39,547 nt of DNA from Negativibacillus sp. (GTDB lineage Bacteria > Bacillota > Clostridia > Oscillospirales > Ruminococcaceae), in NCBI GenBank assembly GCA_020024325.1, contig JAHHTY010000011.1:1-39547 (forward strand), read 5' to 3'. Within the stretch, counting starts at the first letter, position 1. Each line of letters begins with the position of its first letter. The notes below the pieces were generated by a model. It was not told the DNA's origin. It saw nothing but the letters and a program-made list of their open reading frames with translations, and ran no database searches. Below are positions 34,327 through 39,547 of this stretch, piece by piece. A program made the translations under genes and the position numbers.

Positions 34327-35352
34327 TCACCCCATAATTTTGCTTTGAATACGAATATCTCGTCCGACAAACTCAAACTGAATATAGCCGCCAAACAGTC
34401 TGGATGCCAAACGGTCCGTATAACGTTTGCTTATCTCCGGAAAAGAAAGATTGGTGCTGATAATAGTCGGTCTTCCTTCCAGCAAACGTGTATTGATAAT
34501 GTTATAGACAGCAGATGTGACAAACTGACTTAAAAACTCGGTTCCTAAATCATCCAAAATCAAAAGGTCACATTCCAAAATCAATGATAAATAGCTTTGC
34601 TGTTCTTCCTGCTGATAGGAAAAATTAAATTTCTCTTTCTCCAGCTTTGCTAAAAGATTCTGGGCAGAGCTATAAATAACGCCATACCCCTTATTGATTA
34701 CTTCTCCCGCAATCGCCAGTGACAGATGTGTTTTTCCAAGACCTGTATTTCCCATAAATAACAGGCTGGGTGAAATTTTTCCGGATTTTCCCAGTTTGTG
34801 GTGATTATCTAAAGAAAAATCTCTTGCATAATCCACACAAAAGTTTTTTACCTGTGCCATCTTTTCCCGTGGTATCACACCGTTTGGTGCAGTTTGTGCA
34901 CTGTAATAATCCAGCGAAAAGTTAGAAAAACGACAATCCTGCGGACGGCTTGTTCCCAGAAAATCGAATGCTGCTTCTACCAGCAATTTTTTAAAGCATT
35001 CGCATTTCTCTGTTCCGATATATCCGCTGTCCTTGCACTTTTTACAAGAGTGATTGTCGTCTTGATAAATTTCCAGCAATCCTGCTGCCTCCAATAAATC
35101 GTCCCTCTGTTTTTGCAGTCCGAGGCTTTGCTGCTTTAATCGTTCGATGATTTGTTCCAGTTCGTCAGGTGCCCCTGCCACTGCCTGAACAGTTTTCATC
35201 CCTATCTGGGAAAGCTGTCGGTCAATTTTTTCAATTTGAGGCAGCAGAGCATAAATCTGCTTGCGTCGCACCAATGTTTGCTCCTTTGCGTACTGGCGAC
35301 GTTCTGAAAGAACTGCTGCAGCCTTATCATATATTTCTTTTGGAAAGCCCAT
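34327..35352 (-). CDS. DnaC/DnaI-type helicase loader ATPase
   Basis: 341-aa AAA+ protein that probably loads the replicative helicase. An N-terminal helical region (1-95) is followed by a zinc-binding Cys4 knuckle (C103, C106, C117, C119), as in Bacillus DnaI, then the ATPase with Walker A GNTGLGKT (201-208), Walker B LLILDDLG and a sensor region STNLS. IstB-type transposition ATPases share the fold, but the zinc knuckle and the dnaD gene nearby favour the loader role. GGGAGG precedes the ATG. Unlike in Bacillus, it is separated from the dnaD gene by an extra gene. Confidence 0.92.
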   Translation of the reverse strand: MGFPKEIYDKAAAVLSERRQYAKEQTLVRRKQIYALLPQIEKIDRQLSQIGMKTVQAVAGAPDELEQIIERLKQQSLGLQKQRDDLLEAAGLLEIYQDDNHSCKKCKDSGYIGTEKCECFKKLLVEAAFDFLGTSRPQDCRFSNFSLDYYSAQTAPNGVIPREKMAQVKNFCVDYARDFSLDNHHKLGKSGKISPSLLFMGNTGLGKTHLSLAIAGEVINKGYGVIYSSAQNLLAKLEKEKFNFSYQQEEQQSYLSLILECDLLILDDLGTEFLSQFVTSAVYNIINTRLLEGRPTIISTNLSFPEISKRYTDRLASRLFGGYIQFEFVGRDIRIQSKIMG

Positions 35353-35390
35353 ATAAATCCTCCCTCAACCGAAAGCCCTCAGTCTTTATT

Positions 35391-36137
35391 CTAGCGATCT
35401 TCTCCCATCAACCATACCCCATTGTCATTACTCTGACTAATCAATGTCAGATAATATCGGTTTGGTTTGGAAATTGTATAATCATTCCCATTGTCCATAG
35501 GGTCGTATTCACTGATTGCTGCACAATCATATAACCGGCAGTAATCCTCTTCTGCACTTTTTATCACTTTTTTTATTTTTTCAGGTTTTTGAATCAGCTC
35601 AAAAGTATCTAAAGGTGCTTTATCATAAAAGCAGTAACCGTGTAGAAAATCCAGCACTCCATATTTTCCGCAATAAAAACCTTCTACCACTACATGCCCA
35701 TGATATGCTTTGGAGCGATTGACCAGATGAATTATTCTGGACGGAATTCCAACGCATTGCAGCAAAACCGCTCCCACTCTAGAGATATCGGCACACCAGT
35801 CTGTGTTTCTATCCAGTATTTCTTTTTCTGTTCCGCCAAACAGCATCTCATCAAAAGGCAAATTAAAGCTATCCGCCATTGAGCTTGTAAAGCTTAAAAT
35901 TTCCTTTATTGTTTTTTGTTCCTCACTCTTTTTAAATCTTTGTGCCCAAGCATATAACTCATGCTCTTTTATTTTGGGAGATATTTTAGAGGGGCTATGA
36001 TAAAGGATTGGATATGACTGCTCGTCTAATAAAACCATTGTTTCTATCAGGCGGCAATCCACGCTTCTGGGTGAATGCAGGTCATTACGCAGCATTTTTT
36101 CATACGCTTTTCCAAAAACTCCGTATCCTGTTTTCAT
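35391..36137 (-). CDS. Transglutaminase-like cysteine protein
   Basis: 248-aa protein with the transglutaminase/protease-like core: C115 in NTDWCADISR, H148 in HGHVVVE and D163 in GVLDFLHG. The spacing (33 and 15 residues) fits the Cys-His-Asp triad of the superfamily. The sequence IPSRIIHLV between Cys and His is typical. No signal peptide or membrane helix is seen, so it is probably cytosolic. Bacterial members include proteases, amidases and cross-linking enzymes; the substrate is unknown. The gene lies between dnaD and dnaC with short gaps (27 and 38 nt) and a GGAG site 8 nt before the ATG. Confidence 0.8.
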   Translation of the reverse strand: MKTGYGVFGKAYEKMLRNDLHSPRSVDCRLIETMVLLDEQSYPILYHSPSKISPKIKEHELYAWAQRFKKSEEQKTIKEILSFTSSMADSFNLPFDEMLFGGTEKEILDRNTDWCADISRVGAVLLQCVGIPSRIIHLVNRSKAYHGHVVVEGFYCGKYGVLDFLHGYCFYDKAPLDTFELIQKPEKIKKVIKSAEEDYCRLYDCAAISEYDPMDNGNDYTISKPNRYYLTLISQSNDNGVWLMGEDR

Positions 36138-36164
36138 TCTATGTACTCCAATTTAACAATACAA

Positions 36165-37142
36165 TTAATAGTGTGGGTCCGATTTTGCTTCTCCATAGGT
36201 AATAAAATGTTGAATCTGGTCAAAGTCAATGGACGAAGATTCCGTTTGTTTAGAAGGCTGACGCTCTAATGCTGCTTCTTTTGCGGTGCTGATTCCTTTG
36301 TTGTGCCAGCTGGAAAGAATTTTGTTGATGTATGGGAAAGACACTTTTCCGATTTGATTGATTGTCTTTTCATAAGCCAACTTTACAACAGAAATATCAA
36401 AATGATATTCTGTAAACCATGTATCAATATATTTTTGTTCTTGCTTTGTTAAATTTCTGTCGTGTATTCCAAACGCAGACCGAACCTGTCCCTGTATTCC
36501 CTCTTGACGCTGGAGATTGCTGAGATATTTTTCCGCCTGCTCATAGGTATAGATATTTTCGGACATCATATCAGTAAGCAGCTTTGACAAAGCCCTGATA
36601 TTAGGGCGATTTCGGCTGCAACAATGTGCAGCTGCAAGCAGGATATATTCCGGTGGTAAACCTGCATAGGCATAAAAGGAGATGAGAGTTTCTATCTCGC
36701 TTCTGGTTAAAATTTTGCCCATCTGAAGCTGTACTGCATCCACCAGCTCGGATACACTGGTGTCCTTTTGGGAAAGAGTATTCACTTCATCAATGGACAT
36801 CGTTTTATTTTGCGCCTTTAATCCCATCATAAGTTTAGAATTTTGTTCTTGTTGTGTATGGACTGCTTTGGTTTCCTGTATTGGACAGGAAACAGACTCT
36901 TCATCAGCTTGCATGCTGAGCAATCCTTCTTTATTCCAAAAACTTAAAGCCTTTGTTACTGCTGTTTCAGAAAGCATAAGGCGATTTGCAAGATATGTGG
37001 GGTCTATCGGCTGCGTCTGATTCTGCATAAGATACAGCAGCACCTTTAGCTCCTCCGCTGACGCAGTACACAGAGTTTGCTCTGATAAAGAAGGTACAAC
37101 AAATACAGAAGAAAATTTTGAAAAGTCGATGATATATCCCAT
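36165..37142 (-). CDS. DnaD-domain primosome protein
   Basis: 325-aa protein of the DnaD/DnaB group of Gram-positive replication restart and initiation proteins. The N-terminal winged-helix-like region covers about 1-95 (SAEELKVLLYLMQ). The DnaD-like C-terminal domains follow; the motif YINKILSSWHNKGI near residues 268-281 is the conserved DnaD/DnaB2 end. It should help place the helicase loader encoded two genes downstream. The start is the ATG at 37142 (homology begins with GYIIDF), with AAGG 6 nt upstream; a TTG at 37166 is also open. It heads the operon behind a consensus-like promoter. Confidence 0.9.
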   Translation of the reverse strand: MGYIIDFSKFSSVFVVPSLSEQTLCTASAEELKVLLYLMQNQTQPIDPTYLANRLMLSETAVTKALSFWNKEGLLSMQADEESVSCPIQETKAVHTQQEQNSKLMMGLKAQNKTMSIDEVNTLSQKDTSVSELVDAVQLQMGKILTRSEIETLISFYAYAGLPPEYILLAAAHCCSRNRPNIRALSKLLTDMMSENIYTYEQAEKYLSNLQRQEGIQGQVRSAFGIHDRNLTKQEQKYIDTWFTEYHFDISVVKLAYEKTINQIGKVSFPYINKILSSWHNKGISTAKEAALERQPSKQTESSSIDFDQIQHFITYGEAKSDPHY

Positions 37143-37185
37143 AATATGCCTTGTGTTTCCTTTCAATTAAAGTAGCTTTCTTTTT

Positions 37186-37214
37186 ATTATAACAAAAAAA
37201 ATACGTCTTGTTAA
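37186..37214 (-). promoter_or_regulatory. Promoter of the dnaD operon
   Basis: Minus strand: -35 TTAACA (37209-37214), 17-nt spacer, perfect -10 TATAAT (37186-37191), 43 nt upstream of the dnaD-type start codon. Confidence 0.85.
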
Positions 37215-37312
37215 GCACCCTTTGTCCAATTTTCATCTTTTATTCGGAGAAATGTTTAAAGAAAAGTATGAAGCCTTAACTCGTTTTTTATATATTCAAA
37301 ACTAATCTATGA

Positions 37313-37341
37313 TAGACAGCAGTGGCGAAGTGGTATATAAT
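37313..37341 (+). promoter_or_regulatory. Promoter of the PHP-TSCPD unit
   Basis: -35 TAGACA (37313-37318), 17-nt spacer, perfect -10 TATAAT (37336-37341). Transcription would start near 37348, just before a leader hairpin. Confidence 0.85.
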
Positions 37342-37348
37342 AGAAAGT

Positions 37349-37374
37349 GTTTTATCTTATCTTTAAGGTAAAAC
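37349..37374 (+). repeat. Leader hairpin at the 5' end of the PHP transcript
   Basis: An 11-bp stem (37349-37359 with 37364-37374, one G-U pair) closes a 4-nt loop right at the predicted transcript start. A 5'-terminal hairpin of this type can protect mRNA from decay or be a protein-binding site. Confidence 0.5.
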
Positions 37375-37426
37375 AAAAGCAAACCTATAACTTTTCCCGT
37401 TAAATGAATAAGGAGTGACCCCCGCT

Positions 37427-38275
37427 ATGATAGGAGATTTACATTGCCACAGCAAACTCTCGGACGGTTCAACCGGTCTTGAGGATATTGTTTTTTACGC
37501 TAAACGTGCGGGTCTTGATGTCCTTGCCGTAACTGACCATGACACTATGTCCGGTATTTCCCGTGCTGAAATTTTAGGGAAACGTTACGGAATAACAATT
37601 ATGCCCGGTGTAGAAATTTCCACTTTTGATGAAGCTACCGGACGCCGTGTCCATATCTTATGTTACCTCCCTCATAAGCCTGACCACCTTGCCGGATTGC
37701 TGAACCGCACTTTAGAGGAGCGCCGACGTTCAGGAGAAGAAATGATAAAAAAAGTAACCCGTTGTTTTCCTGTTACACCAGAGCATATCTTTCGTTATGC
37801 CGGTGCCAGCAACTCTATTTATAAAGTTCATATCATGCAGGCATTGTTGGATCTTGGATATGACACTGCTGTTTACGGTTCATTGTATCAAAAACTTTTT
37901 TCTGATAAAGATGGAACGTGTTTGGTAAAAACAGTCTATCCAAAACTTGACGAGGTGCTGGAAACAATAAAAGGAGCACGGGGCATTGCTGTGTTTGCCC
38001 ACCCCAGCGTTTATCACTCAATGGACCTTGTGCGCAGATTAGCCCCCAGCGGCCTTATCGACGGCATTGAGGTGTATCATCCTCGCAATACTCCCGAAGA
38101 TCAGGCTGAATTGCTGAATCTTTGCAAACAAAATCAACTGATTGTTACCGGAGGCACAGATTTCCACGGAAGTTATGCTTCTGGAAAATCCAATCCGCTA
38201 GGAACCTGTGTTACAGACCAAAATAACCTGAGCAAACTTTTCCTTCGTTCAAAAGAACTTGAAGCCAAAAGATAA
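37427..38275 (+). CDS. PHP-domain phosphoesterase
   Basis: 282-aa metal-dependent phosphoesterase of the PHP family. The metal-site motifs are in order: DLHCH with H6 and H8, D13, TDHD (36-39), GVEIST with E63, AHPSVYH, and GGTDFHG near the end. A helical insertion occupies about residues 85-165. Close relatives include YciV/RnaAM-type enzymes that act on 3',5'-bisphosphate nucleosides or short RNA 5' ends; that activity is inferred from family. I use the ATG at 37427 with AAGGAG 11 nt upstream; a GTG at 37415 is possible. It is the first gene of a plus-strand operon. Confidence 0.88.
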   Translation: MIGDLHCHSKLSDGSTGLEDIVFYAKRAGLDVLAVTDHDTMSGISRAEILGKRYGITIMPGVEISTFDEATGRRVHILCYLPHKPDHLAGLLNRTLEERRRSGEEMIKKVTRCFPVTPEHIFRYAGASNSIYKVHIMQALLDLGYDTAVYGSLYQKLFSDKDGTCLVKTVYPKLDEVLETIKGARGIAVFAHPSVYHSMDLVRRLAPSGLIDGIEVYHPRNTPEDQAELLNLCKQNQLIVTGGTDFHGSYASGKSNPLGTCVTDQNNLSKLFLRSKELEAKR

Positions 38276-38328
38276 ATCTGGTAAAATGGGTAGGTCAATG
38301 ATCTTTTAGAAGGAAAGGGTAGATAGAT

Positions 38329-38586
38329 ATGACTTTTGAATACCACACTCAGGGTACCTGTGCCCGCAACATCATTTTAGAGATGAACCGTGACACCATT
38401 GAAAACGTGCAGTTTATTGGGGGCTGTAATGGTAATCTTAAAGGAATCAGTGCCTTGATTCAAGGGCAAAAAGCAAGAAACGTTATTGAACGTGTAAAGG
38501 GAATTCATTGCGGACCCAAGCCTACCTCTTGCCCGGACCAGCTTGCACTTGCTTTGGAGGCATATCTGGCTCAAGAAAATTTGTAG
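38329..38586 (+). CDS. TIGR03905-family TSCPD protein
   Basis: 85-aa protein of the TIGR03905 family. Four conserved cysteines are C11, C33, C61 and C68 (in TSCPD, the signature of the domain found at the C-terminus of some ribonucleotide reductases). They could bind zinc. The free-standing protein is widespread in Clostridia and has no proven function; supporting ribonucleotide reductase or another nucleic-acid enzyme is only an idea. It follows the PHP gene by 53 nt with a GAAGGAAAGGG site. Confidence 0.9.
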   Translation: MTFEYHTQGTCARNIILEMNRDTIENVQFIGGCNGNLKGISALIQGQKARNVIERVKGIHCGPKPTSCPDQLALALEAYLAQENL

Positions 38587-38651
38587 TTTTCTAAAATAAA
38601 TACTCACTGTTTATGATTAAAAACAGCCTTGAAAAAGGAGGGGTTTCTGAT

Positions 38652-39359
38652 ATGACACTCTGTCTTATCCTGTTCTGGGCAGCCACAATGTCACTTTTGG
38701 CTGTCTGTGTACAGCAGCGTCTTTGTGCGTCTGATTTTCCCTCTGATTCGGCTGTTTTTTTATTTTGCAGAGAAGACGAGGATATAAAAATTGCTCCTTC
38801 CCGCAAAAAAGATTCTTGCACAATTTTGGAACCTTCCTCCGAAGAAATTGACCTCTATTTTAAACACAAACGCTGCAACAATTTAAAACTTGCCCATCAG
38901 ATTGGTGAAGAGCTTGGTAACCGCATTTTATCTTTTCAACTAAAAGATGACCACATGGTCTTTTCCCCTGAGGAAATTACTTTGACACAGATGCTGTATC
39001 TCTTTGTTGCAGAAAACTGCGTTTATGAAACTATTTCTGACCCAATCTTGATGAAGGCAATTCTTGCCCAGATGAATGACACCATCTCTGCTTGTTTGCC
39101 CCATTTTTACGGAAGTTCTTTCCAATCCCGTTCTTATACGGTTTATAAGTTATGTGCAGAACAGAAAACTCACTCTTCCTTAGAAGAAATGGCTGCACAA
39201 ATCGGAAAATGCTGGGCAAAAAATATCTGCAAAGAAAATGATCCTGTTTATTGTAATTTAGGCTGCAAATTATATTTGTACATAAATGAACAGTGCCTGT
39301 CACTGCTCACTACCGCAAAATTTCAACCCGTTTATTTGAACAACCAAATAAAGGAGTAA
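38652..39359 (+). CDS. Unknown protein with N-terminal membrane anchor
   Basis: 235 aa, family not recognised. Residues 2-22 are hydrophobic (LCLILFWAATMSLLAVCV) and look like a signal anchor or signal peptide without a clear cleavage site; the rest is soluble, mixed helical and contains about ten cysteines. I use the ATG at 38652, which has an AAAGGAGG site about 10 nt upstream; the frame is open from an ATG at 38613 that has none. It follows the TSCPD gene and ends with a stop that overlaps the ribosome binding site of the next gene (5-nt gap), so it is in the same operon. Confidence 0.75.
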   Translation: MTLCLILFWAATMSLLAVCVQQRLCASDFPSDSAVFLFCREDEDIKIAPSRKKDSCTILEPSSEEIDLYFKHKRCNNLKLAHQIGEELGNRILSFQLKDDHMVFSPEEITLTQMLYLFVAENCVYETISDPILMKAILAQMNDTISACLPHFYGSSFQSRSYTVYKLCAEQKTHSSLEEMAAQIGKCWAKNICKENDPVYCNLGCKLYLYINEQCLSLLTTAKFQPVYLNNQIKE

Positions 39360-39364
39360 AAACG

Positions 39365-39547
39365 ATGATTTATCCTGTAAACGGTCATTTCCCTATAGCG
39401 GCTGATTCCGCAAGAATGGCCCCCACCGCTGACCTTGTCGGGAATGTACATCTATCCGAAGAGGTCAGCATTTGGTATCATGCTGTTTTGCGTGCTGATT
39501 CAGATTCTATCTTCATCGATAAAGGTTCCAATATCCAGGATAACTGT
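39365..39547 (+). CDS. Gamma-carbonic-anhydrase-like hexapeptide protein (partial)
   Basis: The first 61 codons of a gene cut by the window end. The translation contains the left-handed beta-helix start of the gamma-carbonic anhydrase/PaaY/YrdA family: ADLVGNVHLSEEVSIWYHAVLRAD followed in the same frame by the DKGSNIQDN motif that supplies a metal-site Gln/Asp environment. The metal-binding histidines would lie beyond the edge, so activity cannot be judged. The start ATG at 39365 has AAGGAG 8 nt upstream, overlapping the end of the previous gene. Confidence 0.88.
   Translation, partial: MIYPVNGHFPIAADSARMAPTADLVGNVHLSEEVSIWYHAVLRADSDSIFIDKGSNIQDNC

Noticed and set aside
34327..35352. IstB-like ATPase of an IS21 element
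   Set aside because: There is no transposase or terminal repeat, and the Cys4 knuckle plus a dnaD-type gene in the same operon fit a helicase loader.
1..39547. A novel defence, mobile or biosynthetic island
   Set aside because: Gene content and order are core Firmicutes housekeeping, base composition looks even by eye, and no integrase, transposase, tRNA-linked attachment site, toxin-antitoxin pair or synthase cluster was found.

Overview
The window looks like a chromosomal core segment of a low-to-moderate-GC, endospore-forming, anaerobic Firmicute, most likely class Clostridia and plausibly an Oscillospiraceae/Ruminococcaceae member. The reasons are the gene order miaB-ylbF-mutS-mutL-miaA-hfq, the ylmE-sepF-ylmH-divIVA-ileS-lspA-rluD division/translation block, the split transketolase, the two-gene SufC/SufB-like iron-sulfur unit, a DUF1540 protein, a TIGR03905 TSCPD protein and a tiny Cys-rich protein behind a sigma-K-like promoter. 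The lineage is inferred from gene content only. No tRNA, rRNA, CRISPR array, transposase, integrase or phage gene was seen.

Positions 1-20120 are almost entirely minus-strand genes. A strong promoter (20092-20120) starts miaB, ylbF-like, mutS, a small XRE regulator, mutL and miaA. The same direction continues through hfq, a HlyD-like membrane protein, ylmE, sepF, ylmH, divIVA and ileS, with a good terminator behind ileS (4483-4518). Downstream lie lspA, rluD, a Cof-type HAD phosphatase and the two transketolase halves. Together they cover mismatch repair, tRNA modification, RNA chaperoning, septum assembly and translation.

Positions 20200-32450 hold short units facing each other: ROK glucokinase + comF (plus) against a DUF1540 protein (minus); an S11 peptidase-like cell-wall protein (plus) against SufC-SufB (minus); an unknown membrane protein (plus) against ftsH (minus). 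A Cys-rich mini-protein (minus) is then divergent from clpC (plus), and clpC faces the mscS end of the next operon. Each of the four convergent pairs shares one near-perfect palindromic terminator.

Positions 32505-37214 are a minus-strand operon with a consensus-like promoter: dnaD-type primosome protein, a transglutaminase-like protein, a DnaC/DnaI-type helicase loader, a nucleotidyltransferase-fold protein and a MscS channel. From 37313 to the end a plus-strand unit runs PHP phosphoesterase, TSCPD protein, an unknown membrane-anchored protein and the start of a gamma-carbonic-anhydrase-like protein cut by the window edge.

The most notable points are: (1) the S11 D,D-carboxypeptidase homologue has Asn where the nucleophilic Ser should be and KVG instead of KTG, behind a long Asn/Gln repeat linker, so it is probably a pseudoenzyme; (2) a sigma-K-type promoter precedes a 16-cysteine mini-protein; (3) a transglutaminase-like Cys-His-Asp protein sits between the two helicase-loading genes; (4) the iron-sulfur assembly locus is a minimal two-gene type; (5) Hfq has KNA instead of the KHA signature.
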